Source: Thamnidium elegans (lineage: Eukaryota; Mucoromycota; Mucoromycetes; Mucorales; Mucoraceae). From it: DNA of 64,000 nt. Location: NCBI GenBank assembly GCA_025201345.1, contig JAIXMG010000039.1, forward strand, positions 62,001 through 126,000, given 5' to 3'. Made by a program: the position numbers and the translations under genes. Positions 47,523-58,603 of the stretch are shown one piece after another. The stretch's first letter is position 1. Each line of letters begins with the position of its first letter. The notes beneath the pieces were generated by a model. It had not been told where the DNA came from and made no database searches. It was given only the letters and a program-made list of their open reading frames with translations.

Positions 47523-50500
47523 CTAAGAAAGAAAAAATGAGTTATTTTTTCTTTGTCTGCTTCTTTCGAGTTCATCTTTCCAATTTTTTCGAAGTTTAGC
47601 TGTAAAACCATCGGTTATATTAAAAGAAGAAAAGTATTCAGCAAAGTATTTGATTACTTCTTCCATTGATTGTTTCTTATCAAGATTTGTACTTTCCTCT
47701 TGTGCCCAATGACTTCTTAAATGCGTTCTGACAGCTGTAGCAGTGGTGCTAATAAATTTACAGTTGCGAATAGGGCAAACCTTTCCACACCGACTTTCTT
47801 GATCCATCTTTCGATATTAGAATGCATACCGTTATTCTTCCTACCCATGTTAGACCAAGTGTCTTTCGAAGTTTGGCTTTCAAAAAGATGCTTAACTACA
47901 TTTGTAGGTTTCGTTTTCGAAACTTTCCTTTCGAACTGCTTGTTTTCCTTTAGTATTAGCTGATACAACTAACACAGTCTGGTTTCCAAGCCTTTTCTCG
48001 GGAAACTTCTTGTAAAAAGCTTCGCAGGTGTGACCAGCTCTCCATTTATATCCACATCCATGTAGTTCAGTTGTACCTCTGTACTCTTTGCTGTTATTGC
48101 CTTCAGTATTACGCCATTCACAATTTTTTTTTTGCGGGAACAATAGGCTGTAAATTGATCAAAGCTTGAATATCTATAAGCCTGAGATCGTCTTCAGCTT
48201 AAATAAAAAAGGGTTATTAACTATTTTTTTTTTTTTTTTGCTTTTCAAACTTACCAGTGAGTACGGTGTCAGCAATAGGAATTTCAGAGTTTAAAGTACT
48301 GTTAGCATAATCAGCGGCTTGATCTTCCTCATACAAGATTTCGCTTTCAATATCGTCTTCATCTTCTTCATTTCCTTCGTCTGCTTTTTCTTCTAGGTCT
48401 TCATCTGTTTCGTCGTTATCATCAGCTTCAACTGGTCTTTTCGGAATTTTGAGCGAGACCTCATCTAACACCAGTTTATTGTTAAAGTCAAGTTTCAAAT
48501 TGTCTTCTAATAATGTATTCAAGTGTAAAAATTTGGCAGGGGTTAATTGGATTTTTAAAAGTTTTTTTTGTCTCTTCAACTGGGTTTGTAGAATTTCTAA
48601 CTGTTTTTTCTCGTTACTGGACCATTTATTCTGTTTATTAGATCCATATAACCTGTTTTTTTTTTCAGTTAAATATCCTCTTAATTGTTCATCTAGGCGA
48701 AGGACATCTTCGCGCTGGTCTATGCCTGTTTCAAGTTCTTCATCCGTTAACGCATATCTTCGTATGTCCTTAATTCGGAAAGTATTTGGTGAAAGCAAGG
48801 GATCTGACAAGTCAACAGCACTATGGTAACAGTGCCCAATATAGTAGCTATGTTACCATAGTTTTAGTTTTTCTGTAATCTGATTCGTCGCATGTAAATA
48901 TTATGGTAGCATAGTTACCATATTAGGTACTGTTACCATAACTTCCCGGGTATGGAGTAAACGAGTCGTATTTACATTTTCAAACCGACCAGCATATATA
49001 CGTTTTTCAAAGTAAAGGAGTTGTGTATGTCCCATCATTATTGAAGCAATTATTTTGGAAAGCTTATCATCGACAATGTCCGTGAAGTTTCTATGGAAAG
49101 AATAATATAACGTACCGTGAACTAGTAATAATAATAATAATAATAAAAGTCAGCAAGCGTATATTTTTTAAAAGTGCGAGATTTACTGTTTAACCCGGCA
49201 GACTGTATTAGTTCGTAGTTGTATACGTAGCTGATTTAGGGGCCCAAGGGATATTTCCCTCATGCGTTTCGTCGCTATATTAACGATCATATTAGTACGG
49301 TTATATTATATATACGAATGTAAAGTACTTACATGCTTGAGAGAATAAGAACTGGACGGTCTTTAGCATCGGCACGAAATCTTACCAGAGCTTGTGTAGA
49401 GTTGTACCAAGCATTAGAGTTTTCAAAATCGGCAATGTTTCTTCTAAACGCCAAAGCACAGATATAAAGAACAATATCTATTTCAGGATCTTATTCGAAA
49501 TTTTCCATCACAGAAGAGGACATACTTCTTGTAAAGGTTTTTTGAACTTCTGTAAAAAACTTTCCTTTTATCTTCAGATATGGAATACGGATCGTGACAA
49601 TCAGTTTCAAACCTCGTTGGTCTCTTTCACTTTTGTAAATCATGATATGCTAAATAAAGTAGATTAGACAATTTAAAATTTTTACAACAGGGTAAATTAC
49701 GTACTTTCCACTGCATAAACGGTTTATCATCATTTTTATCGGCTGGCCCAAGACTCGAGGGTCTTATCCCTGTATAGAGAGGTATAAGAATGTAAACAAT
49801 GGTTTGAAGGTCAAAATTAATTTTTTGCAGCTGTTACGATATTGCTTTTAATGTGGGCTATGATAATCTTTACTTCGGCGATTCCGTAAATTGTTTGAGG
49901 TTTGTCTTTTCGGCCGAAAAAACCTACATATCCCAAACGGTAGAGGTATTTTCTGAGGTTTTTACCTTCTTCCTCCGTCAAAACTAGTTCCGGGTTTGCT
50001 TGCTTTCCCTGTATAAATGATATTATGTATCAGCCAGTGAAAATGAAAAAAAATAATTAATAAGTTACATATATATGTTTACCTGTCTAGTCATCTCTCG
50101 GACTAAACGGATTTCCGGAACTAGATATTTCATTCTTAACGGTATCAATACTACTTAGAAGTTCGGCTACGCCGAAAATTGCCCTTTATTGAGAAGTATC
50201 TGACTTCGGACATGAAATACATGTAGTTTCGTAGTCTAATGACATCGTTTTCAAGAAGAACGACTCTGTCACCCTCTATTTTCGCCTATACCATTAATGG
50301 ATTGTATTAGAATAAAGAATAATTATGTTACCGTCACTACTTACTACAGCAATTAGTGATTTTAATTCTCTTGCAATTTTTCCATGCCGCATTTTTTTCT
50401 TCTGCATGGCCCAAAGAAAGAAATGCACGATTGTTTATGTATTCTATCAGCATATCTAGATATATAGTGTTGATTAATTTCAAAGTATAAAAAATGTCAT

Positions 50501-50865
50501 TTCTTTTAGAGTAGGCGTGTACTACATTAAAGTCGCAGCAGTTGATACATTATCATTGATTATATGACTAAATTTTTGCTAAAAAATACAGATTGCTATG
50601 AACTAAAAAAAAAGAGTGTGTGTATGATATTTGCGTAGTTAAAATAAAACTAGCCGCCTACCTCGTTACGCTCGGTGGAGTCGTCATCCTGCGAGTTTAG
50701 AGACAGATATGCTATCCATTTTTTATAAATAGAAGTAGCATGTCCAGCACTGATTTCTTCATCTTTGGCTTTCTTATAAGATCCCCTCTTCAAGGGGATA
50801 TAACAGCCAATCCAGGATGTCAGTAGAATGTTAAAAACAAGGCCATGTTCAGTGTTTAAATTCAT
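47523..50865 (-). pseudogene. Unrecognised multi-exon gene, decayed; possibly from a mobile element
   Basis: Coding-like blocks on the minus strand in constant order: TEHGLVFNILLTSWIGCYIP (50.85 kb), GDRVVLLENDVIRLRNYMYF (about 50.25), ELVLTEEEGKNLRKYLYRLG and KPQTIYGIAEVKIIIAHIKS (49.85-50.0), GLKLIVTIRIPYLKIKGKFF (about 49.57), IVLYICALAFRRNIADFENS, FTDIVDDKLSKIIASIMMGH (about 49.05), DPLLSPNTFRIKDIRRYALT to an acidic DETDEDLEEKADEGNEED region (48.22-48.81), then a Cys/His part GCGYKWRAGHTCEAFYKKF (about 48.05) and CPIRNCKFISTTATAVRTHL (about 47.76, C2H2-like). Several frameshifts (e.g. in an A-run near 48130) and a MITE insertion break it. I cannot name the family. Confidence 0.5.
48822..48940. 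mobile_element. 115-bp MITE (TA-flanked, Tc1/mariner or Stowaway-like)
   Basis: TA at 48822-48823 and TA at 48939-48940 bracket 115 bp that begin TGGTAACAGTGCCC and end with the near-complement (…TACTGTTACCA). The terminal 39 bp (48822-48860) and the reverse complement of 48902-48940 agree at about 34 positions. Each terminal repeat is itself partly palindromic (TATGGTAAC...GTTACCATA). Size, TA duplication and no coding capacity fit a mariner-type MITE. Confidence 0.85.
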
Positions 50866-50940
50866 ACCATTTGTAATATGAACAAAAGGGATAAAACTAG
50901 AAGATTATCACGCTTAAAAAAAAAAGGAGGAGGGGGGGGG

Positions 50941-51168
50941 AGAGACTTGTTTATATTTTTTTGGGACGATAAATGACGCGATTACGTTAATTTAATTGAT
51001 AAAAAAGGGGGTTAACTACGATATATTATTCTACAGCTTGTTTTGTACGTTTTTTAATAATAATAATAATAATAGTAATATTGCAAACACTGTAGTAAAA
51101 TGACAGTAATACAAATATAATAAAGAAAAATAAAACACCTACAAGTTTTATTATAAAAAAAGTAAATT
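50941..51168. other. Intergenic, no gene seen
   Basis: Low-complexity spacer; A10/G9-type runs around 50917-50940 and an (AAT)n microsatellite at about 51057-51077. Confidence 0.4.
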
Positions 51169-52995
51169 TTAAAAATTCCACTTGTGCGAATCATAGATCT
51201 TACTGGTAGATCTAGTCGTAAATACAACTCTAAATTCGTCCAGTTTCCGGCAGGTTATATCAAAGCAGAGAAGCTCCGACAGTCGCTTGTACATTTGTTT
51301 GTCTATAAGAGACATACCATCTCTTCGGCAAATGAAAAACCTCTCTTCCATTATAGTATTCAATTTAACCATGTACCTTAAATCGTTTTCCAAATCAAAA
51401 CAGTTCCAAGTGACAATACTAAAACTTGTAAATGGCATGTTAATTCGTACAACTTGGTGATATGTTATTATTGATTCTTCCGTATAAGTCAAGTGTAGTT
51501 CCCCGAGGTTCGGTGCATTGGAAGATAGCCTTTCAAGAAATTCAAGAGAGGAATCCATTTCAACTTCACTGACAGAAAATGACTTGAGTTCGACATGCTG
51601 AAAGGTGATATCAGTTTGGTCTGCCAATTCAACAGGGTCTCTCATTGTAAATTCTTGTAATTGAGGGCATAATTGAAGAGCTTGATAGACCCAGCTGTCA
51701 CCACAAATATTGTTGTAGGCCGCAAATTCAGGTGGATCCCATCTATCATATCTATAATCTATTGTCAAAGATCGAATTCTATTTCCCACCTTTGATAAAA
51801 ACGACACATGCGGTAACTCAGTTATAGTTTCATTTAATACAAATTCGACTTCAAATGATTTATCTAAAAGATGACAAGTCCATTTATCTTGATTTTGATC
51901 ATTATCTGAATATTCAATTAATACAGTTTCAAAACTAGTCGCTAATTTCTTTGGCCTAGTAAAAATATCAATTACATATTCTTTGTTAATATCGAATCCA
52001 ATATTAATTTTTGGTATTGTTGACGCGTATTGTAAGAATTCAACCATAACACTGGAAGACAAATAATTCGAAATCCTTTTTTGGTCATTTTCTAAATGAG
52101 GATCAAATACCACTTTCAAATCTTGAAGTTTAGGAAACTTGTGTATGATATATTTTAGTTGTTCGTCGCATTTTATTATTTCCCAATGACAATCGAGTTT
52201 TTGAATATCACTACGTTGCAGGATCGATTTATTAGGTTCTCTATCCGGTTTTCTTATAAGTTCCCGCTGAGTTGTATAAAATAAACTAACTGTTAGTGAT
52301 TTTAAGTAATGACAGTTATCAATCCATGCATCCCAGTAACTTAATAATTGATCAGTATAGTGCCCAACTACGAGGTCTTGCAAGTTTGAGAATTCCTTAA
52401 TACTATTGAATATTATTTGATATGATGTCGCATAATTAAATTTTCTTAACGAATAATAACCTGGTTGTCCACATAATACCAAACTGTTTAAAGTCTTCTT
52501 AAACGAAAGGGCAGTATAAATGTAAGATTCAATGCAGTTATTTGTAGGTTTTGGTAAGCGTCGTAACCGTAGCAATTGACCTTGATTAGCCGCGTATGTC
52601 AACCGAGTCCAGAATGAATAATTAGGCTCAATACCTCGCAGCTCTAATAAATTAGGACAGTTTTCTACTACGGTACTTAATAAATCATTTAAATCATACG
52701 TCTCTCCGAGTTGGTTACCAAGCGTATATCCAATATCAACGTACTTGAGGAATCTTGCTAATCGTGGCGAGTTTTTTATTGTACAGGTATATTCATAATA
52801 TCTATGTGTGTTTTTCATTTTAATATTAGAATAGAATAACTCTGCTGAAACTTGATTCCATCGCTTACATGTAAGTTGGCATTGCAGTAAATCTTGGTTA
52901 GTTAATTGTATAAAAATAAGCTGCAAAAGCTCGAAAGGTAATTGAATCATTGTTGAGATGAAGAGCAAACTCTTCTCCCCCTTTTTTTCCCTCAT
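51169..52995 (-). CDS. F-box protein with degenerate LRR region, local multicopy family (intact copy 1)
   Basis: Intronless, 608 aa. From the second Met (minus-strand 52950), MIQLPFELLQLIFIQLTNQD and LLQCQLTCKRWNQVSAELFY form a canonical F-box; the upstream MREKKGEKSLLFIST may be untranslated, so the second Met is the likelier start. The rest holds irregular leucine-rich strands (LVVGHYTDQLLSYWDAWI, CHYLKSLTVSL, LDCHWEIIKCDEQLKYII, LCPQLQEFTMRDP, APNLGELHLTYTEE, NMPFTSFSIVTWNCF). Such proteins serve as SCF ubiquitin ligase receptors; target unknown. Large families of this form occur in Mucorales. It is divergent from the intact copy at 53.7 kb, with similar length and block order. Confidence 0.85.
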   Translation of the reverse strand: MREKKGEKSLLFISTMIQLPFELLQLIFIQLTNQDLLQCQLTCKRWNQVSAELFYSNIKMKNTHRYYEYTCTIKNSPRLARFLKYVDIGYTLGNQLGETYDLNDLLSTVVENCPNLLELRGIEPNYSFWTRLTYAANQGQLLRLRRLPKPTNNCIESYIYTALSFKKTLNSLVLCGQPGYYSLRKFNYATSYQIIFNSIKEFSNLQDLVVGHYTDQLLSYWDAWIDNCHYLKSLTVSLFYTTQRELIRKPDREPNKSILQRSDIQKLDCHWEIIKCDEQLKYIIHKFPKLQDLKVVFDPHLENDQKRISNYLSSSVMVEFLQYASTIPKINIGFDINKEYVIDIFTRPKKLATSFETVLIEYSDNDQNQDKWTCHLLDKSFEVEFVLNETITELPHVSFLSKVGNRIRSLTIDYRYDRWDPPEFAAYNNICGDSWVYQALQLCPQLQEFTMRDPVELADQTDITFQHVELKSFSVSEVEMDSSLEFLERLSSNAPNLGELHLTYTEESIITYHQVVRINMPFTSFSIVTWNCFDLENDLRYMVKLNTIMEERFFICRRDGMSLIDKQMYKRLSELLCFDITCRKLDEFRVVFTTRSTSKIYDSHKWNF

Positions 52996-53748
52996 CTATT
53001 TATATAAGGTTTTTGTTTATTATCCGGATTAAAGTCACGCCTTCCTTTTTCACTAGTGCATACTATTCATTGTAGTATCTTAGAAAGATACGATACACTA
53101 ATCTATTTTTCTTTTCTATGTTACTTTTTTAAAGATTAGAAATGGTTGTTTATACTCGTTGTACTTCCTTTTTTCTTTTTTAAAGAAGAAAAAAATCGAG
53201 GTGCCACTTTCTAATACGCCAAGTTTGGACATACCAGCGTTGACGAACTTGTGTGACGCCTCAAGACATGATGACAATGTATCAACTTCTTTGTAACTAA
53301 CATATTTCAGTCCGCGAGAAAAATATACTAAATAAGTTTACAAGGACAATTCGAACAAGATGACTCAATATACTGGAGACAATATTTTACGAACAAACAA
53401 ACCTTTCGCTGCGGCTGATAATTGACGAATTCACCCGAAGGAATTGAGTATCAATGCAATTTTTCCAATGCTTCTCGGAATTACCAGTTATAATAGTAGG
53501 TGCCACATCTAATAAGGTATCAGGGTACATCCAAATTCGAGTTTTACCAGTTTGCTTTCATTTCTTTTTTTTTAAGAAAAAACTACAGCAAAACACAATT
53601 CACTTCAAAACCGTTAATAATCTGTCAGTAAAAAAAAACATACTTCAAGTAGTCTACAAAAAGGAAGAAATAAATAAAGACGTGGCTTTGCAACAAACAA
53701 TACTTAATAATACTGCAAGGATAGGGGGCAAAAGTTTCCATCTCTACA
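52996..53748. other. Divergent promoter region between two F-box genes
   Basis: 750 bp. A plus-strand frame (53454-53834) overlaps the start of the next gene in another frame; a part reads NILQVVYKKEEINKDVALQQ, but no family is recognised and the overlap argues against a real gene. Confidence 0.4.
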
Positions 53749-55539
53749 ATGATTCAATTACCTTTAAAAATCTTGAAGTTTACTTTTGCTCATTTAGAAA
53801 TAAAAGATTTACTGCAATGTCAATGTACCTGTAAGCAATGGTACGAAGCTTCAGTAAAATTAGTATACTTCAATGTTAAAATAAACAGTACTCAAAAGTC
53901 AATACTCTATACCCGTACAATAACAAACTCTCCACGACTAGCAAAGTACCTTCAAATTATTAACGTTGGAAACCTACTAACTAGAAAAATCGATGAAGCG
54001 ACTGATTTAGATAATTTATTAAACGTGATAATACAACATTGTCCCGGTCTATTAGAGTTTCATGGAGACGAGGTAGATTTTACGGTTTGGACTCGACTTA
54101 CATATGCAGGTAATCAAGGTCAATTAGCATGTCTACAGCGTATACCACCACCAACATTTAAAAATATTGATGATTATATTTACACCGCTCTATCTTTTAA
54201 AAAGACCTTGACTACTGTAACATTATGCCGCGAACCTGAAATCTTTATACATAGTCATTTTTCTTATTCCTCATCTCTTCAAACACTATTTGATAACATT
54301 AAAAACTTTTCAAGTTTACAACATCTGAAAGTTGGGCATTATAACATCAAATTCTTTAGTTATTGGGATACATTAATTCAAGATTGCCCCAATTTAAAAT
54401 CTTTAACCGTACGTTTATATCCTGAAAGTCAATATGAACCAGTAAAGGAAGCCAGCTGGCCTATTCAACAGCGTTATGATATTGAAAACCTCGAGTGTGA
54501 TTGGGAAATAATTAGATGTGATCAGCAGTTAATGTATATAATGTACAAGTTTCCTAAACTACACTCCCTAAAAGTTACCTATGATCGGGATTCACCTCAT
54601 TCGCGCCTCAGAGCAACATCCTGCCTTTCATTTAAAATTATATGTCAATTTTTGCAGTACGCATCGGCCATACCATCAATCAATATAAATTTTGGGTTAT
54701 TTACAGAGCATTTGGCCTACGTTTGGGTCAATTTCATGAGAATGGAAAATAACTTCAGAGCTGTGAATATAGAATACAAGCATCAATCACTCAGCTCAAA
54801 AATATCGACTATGCACCTCGAAAAGAGTTTATCAATGCTAGAATTTGAAGTAAACTTATATGATCAACATGTGCCTCACCTAATATTCTTGAAAAGGGCG
54901 GGCAGCGTAATTCGATCACTAACGATAGGAAAGTTATGCAATATGCTGGATAGATTATCAAGGAGGTCTAAAATTTATAATCTTATTAAGGGCGACAGTT
55001 GGATTTATCAAACTCTTCAATTATGCCCTCAATTACAAGAATTAACGTTAGATAGACCAGTAAATTTGGAAACAGCACCAGATGTTACGTTTCAGCACAC
55101 TGAATTGAAATCATTTACTGTTACAAAAATCACATATAATATACAACTTGATTTTCTGTCAAGGTTATCTTCAAATGCACCAAACCTCCAGGAGCTACAT
55201 TTAAGATACGTAGAAGGATCTAATAGATTAGATTTTCAAGTCATAACGATTAATATGCCGTTTACAAGATTTCGTCTATTAACCTGGACCAGCTTAGCAA
55301 ATCCCAATTTTGTTGTAGATACCTTGGATTATTATATCAAACTAAACACAATGATGAACACACGACATTTTTTCTGCTGTAAAGAGAAATTATACCCAAT
55401 TAGTCAACAACAATTCGGAATGTCACCAATATCTTTACGCTTCGATATAACCTGTCAAGCACTGATCGAATTTAGAGTGATGCTAGAAGATTGTTTTAAC
55501 GATCGCATACTTAGTACACATAACTGGTACCTTTTTTAG
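53749..55539 (+). CDS. F-box protein with degenerate LRR region, local multicopy family (intact copy 2)
   Basis: Intronless, 596 aa. F-box: MIQLPLKILKFTFAHLEIKD then LLQCQCTCKQWYEASVKLVY. Blocks match copy 1 one by one: VWTRLTYAGNQGQLACLQRI, YIYTALSFKKTLTTVTLC, LQHLKVGHYNIKFFSYWDTL, LECDWEIIRCDQQLMYIM, QTLQLCPQLQELTLDRPV, SSNAPNLQELHLRYVEGS, NMPFTRFRLLTWTS and LRFDITCQALIEFRVML. Sequence divergence between the two copies is high although the architecture is constant, which suggests an old duplication with fast change. Likely an SCF substrate receptor. Confidence 0.87.
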   Translation: MIQLPLKILKFTFAHLEIKDLLQCQCTCKQWYEASVKLVYFNVKINSTQKSILYTRTITNSPRLAKYLQIINVGNLLTRKIDEATDLDNLLNVIIQHCPGLLEFHGDEVDFTVWTRLTYAGNQGQLACLQRIPPPTFKNIDDYIYTALSFKKTLTTVTLCREPEIFIHSHFSYSSSLQTLFDNIKNFSSLQHLKVGHYNIKFFSYWDTLIQDCPNLKSLTVRLYPESQYEPVKEASWPIQQRYDIENLECDWEIIRCDQQLMYIMYKFPKLHSLKVTYDRDSPHSRLRATSCLSFKIICQFLQYASAIPSININFGLFTEHLAYVWVNFMRMENNFRAVNIEYKHQSLSSKISTMHLEKSLSMLEFEVNLYDQHVPHLIFLKRAGSVIRSLTIGKLCNMLDRLSRRSKIYNLIKGDSWIYQTLQLCPQLQELTLDRPVNLETAPDVTFQHTELKSFTVTKITYNIQLDFLSRLSSNAPNLQELHLRYVEGSNRLDFQVITINMPFTRFRLLTWTSLANPNFVVDTLDYYIKLNTMMNTRHFFCCKEKLYPISQQQFGMSPISLRFDITCQALIEFRVMLEDCFNDRILSTHNWYLF

Positions 55540-55689
55540 TAGTAGTTTAGTTTCAATCTCATTTAAATAAATTGTTGAATTAAAGAGTTTCCAAGAAAGC
55601 CTCCGTAGAGTGCTTGTCCTGTAAACAAGAGAAGATGTATCTTTTCAACCAATCATTTACGCGATAGGTTGGTGCTAACGAATATAATG

Positions 55690-55690
<1 letters not shown>

Positions 55691-55717
<27 letters not shown>
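55691..55717 (+). repeat. Poly(T) tract
   Basis: Uninterrupted T27 directly in front of the ATG of the dead F-box copy. Confidence 0.9.
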
Positions 55718-55720
<3 letters not shown>

Positions 55721-55721
<1 letters not shown>

Positions 55722-56490
55722 TGTCGTCATTACCACACGAAGTCTTGAAACATACATTTCTCCATTTAAAAACAAAAGATCTATTACAATATCAACTCGC
55801 CAGAAAAAAATGGCGTAAGGCTTCATTAGCGTTATTATATTCCGATCTATGTATTGATTCAGATAAAAATTACTTGCTTGCGTTCGCATAATATCAAATT
55901 CGCCGCCACTAGGTAAATACCTCACCAGTATCAATTTTGAAGGGTTATTTGATAAAGAAGACGAAGAAACTGTATTTAACAAGCACCGATTATTAATTCT
56001 GTTATACAATACTTTCCCAAAAACAAAAGAATGGATAATTTTGATAGAGATTTATCATTCTGGACCCGAATCATGTACGCGGCTACTCAAGGTCAATTAT
56101 CTCACTTAAACACCTTGTCAGAACCTGACAGTGAAATTCGAAACCCTACATCTATACAGCATTAACGTTTAATCCAATTTAAAAGTTGATTATTCTTCTT
56201 TCGGTCTTCAATTAGCTCGTTTAAGGACATATGGAACATTATGTGATCAAATCGATCAATTTAAAAACTTACAACTTCTATATATTATTTTTTTCTGACA
56301 AATACTTGAAGGACTGGTTGACATATGTCGCCATTGGAAGGGACTTAATTTTACTTTAACTATCGATGAAATACTGCCATCAACCGAACTCGAACCAACA
56401 ACCCGTCCTTGTTCAGATATACAATCATTTGAATGTAATTTGAGGCTTATAGACGATATTAAGCTAAAAAATGGGCTTTTTGGTTTCCCG
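55721..56490 (+). pseudogene. Dead F-box family member (5' half)
   Basis: Starts well with MSSLPHEVLKHTFLHLKTKD and LLQYQLARKKWRKASLALLY, then stops within 60 codons. Later family blocks are readable out of frame: FWTRIMYAATQGQLSHLNTL (about 56060), LARLRTYGTLCDQIDQFKNL (about 56215-56275) and PCSDIQSFECNLRLIDDIKL (about 56410-56465). After that the family similarity ends. Its blocks are closer to the relic at 13.0-14.6 kb than to the intact neighbours. Confidence 0.85.
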
Positions 56491-57018
56491 AACTAATAAT
56501 TATAATAGCTTTTTTAAGATGCATCTTCCTAGTATTGTACACTTTTATTAAAAGGTACGAAGTAAATTTTATTAATTATGAATATTTAAACCGAAGTCTA
56601 ATATATAGTTATAGCCTTTGAAGGTCTAATGTATACTACATACCTTTCGAGTAATGACTTGACTAATATACTATTTTTAAGTAGATAAGGAAACCATATA
56701 TCATATAAAAGCAGCATACGGCATTTTAGCGACGTTACACGCAGAAAAGCTTATAGCTACATCTACGCTGAAGCCGATATTATGTAAAATACCTTTGTTT
56801 ATATAGACTTAGCATCCTATTATGTATATAACCACATAAATTGTGTATTGTTTAGATATCTCGGATGAGCTACATACTATTGTCCGTTAACATTACTATC
56901 TAAGTGAATGTCTTTCCTTTGCCATATATATATGCTACAAATTTATTTTCGTGTAAACTATTTCCGGGCGTACAAATATCCTGACAAAAGGATTTCTTCT
57001 CTTTTGTCCTTTTCTCAC
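56491..57018. other. Intergenic, no gene seen
   Basis: AT-rich spacer upstream of the phospholipase gene; a (TA)n-type stretch at about 56921-56933. Confidence 0.4.
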
Positions 57019-58538
57019 ATGTTTCGTCGTTTCGCAACGACTGCTTTATTTACTACGCTTATAATGACCAAACCTGTTCATGCTCAAGGAATCAGTAAAG
57101 ATCATCATGATGGTACTCGATTCAAAAACCCATGGCCTTCATTTGTTTCTTATGGCTTCATTGACGCTTTTAAAATGCTGACTGGTTCAGATAAAAGTGT
57201 CTTATCTGCAGCTAAACCAACTGATATGCCTGAAAAAGTAGATATCAATTGGAATTTATTGAAACAAAAAGATAATAATAAATTACATGCAACTTGGCTT
57301 GGACAGTAAGTAAGAAAAAAAGTTATATTGACAGATTTATTTATGTATAACTAGTGCGTGTATATTTTTGCAAATGAAAGGATTTAATGTATTGTTGGAT
57401 CCTGTGTTTTCCGATAGGTATAAAAGAAAAAATATAGTATCTAAGGGTTTATACTAATGTATATTAAAAGATGTTCGCCTGTTCAATTCGCTGGTCCTAA
57501 ACGGTACACTGATCCTCCTTGTAAACTGGAAGAATTACCAAAGATTGACGCTGTTATTATCTCTCATAACCAGTAAGTTTATATATCCTATTTTATTGTA
57601 AATATGTATATAAAAAAGCTTAATTTTTTATATTCTAGTTATGATCATTTGGATGTGGACACAATCAAGAAATTATCTACAGCTCACCCAGACTGCAAAT
57701 TTTATGTTCCGCTCGGCAACAAGGCATGGTTTAACCTATCTAAACCATTAGACTGCGAAGGAAACGATCGAGTAATTGAACTTGATTGGTGGGAGAGTGC
57801 TAATATCAAGAAGGATACCGGAGAATTGAAATTTACGTGTACACCTTGTCAACATTTCTCAGGTAGAGGATTATTGGATAGAAACAAGACGCTTTGGGCA
57901 TCTTGGTGTATTGAAAGTGTAACAGATGTAGCGAAAGTATTTTTTGGAGGGTAAAGATTATATATATACTATGTTGTAACATAAAAAAAAAAATGCTAAT
58001 ATTTTACTAAAGAGATACTGGATATCGTACTGTACCGATTAAAACTAAACCTGAATTGCAATATGATGTTGATTATTTGGATACTTTACCTCATTGTCCT
58101 GCTTTTAAAGGTAAAATATAACTAGTAAAACTATTTTTATTGACGTTATAAAATAAATAGAAATTGGTGAAAAGATTGGTCCTTTTGATTTAGCATTGAT
58201 TCCTATCGGAGCCTATTCCCCACGTTGGTTTATGTCACCTATCCATTGTTCACCAGAGGATGCAGTTGAACTTCATCGCGATATTAAAAGCAAGCATTCA
58301 GTAAGTTTTATATATACATATATTTGTTTATTACGTCTTCCAGTATACTAATTTTTTTTTTAAACAAAAATAAACAAAAAAAAAAAAGATTGGTATACAT
58401 TGGGGTACGTTTGTTTTGACGGATGAACCCTTATTTGAACCGCCCAAAAGATTGAAAGCTGCGATGGAAAGACGTGGTTTGGATGTGGAAGATTTTAACG
58501 TACTCTCATTGGGTGGGACTTTCAGTATAAATATTTGA
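57019..58538 (+). CDS. NAPE-hydrolysing phospholipase D-type metallo-beta-lactamase
   Basis: Seven exons (57019-57305, 57355-57417, 57471-57572, 57639-57950, 58013-58110, 58161-58300, 58389-58538), 383 aa. All junctions are in phase and rebuild family motifs: THWLGQ-like [56 protein letters not shown] (HxHxDH zinc site, assembled across an intron), [62 protein letters not shown] and [13 protein letters not shown]. The family releases N-acylethanolamines from NAPE; yeast Fmp30 is a mitochondrial relative affecting cardiolipin. The N-terminus ([20 protein letters not shown]) looks like a mitochondrial presequence. Confidence 0.92.
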
Positions 58539-58603
58539 TAAAATAAAAAACGTATTTTATCTCTTTCTCTCTCTCTCTCTCTATTTTTCTCTTAGTATAT
58601 ATA

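Noticed and set aside
53454..53834. 126-codon plus-strand frame before the F-box gene
   Set aside because: Overlaps the F-box start in another frame, contains a poly-Phe stretch, and shows no known family.
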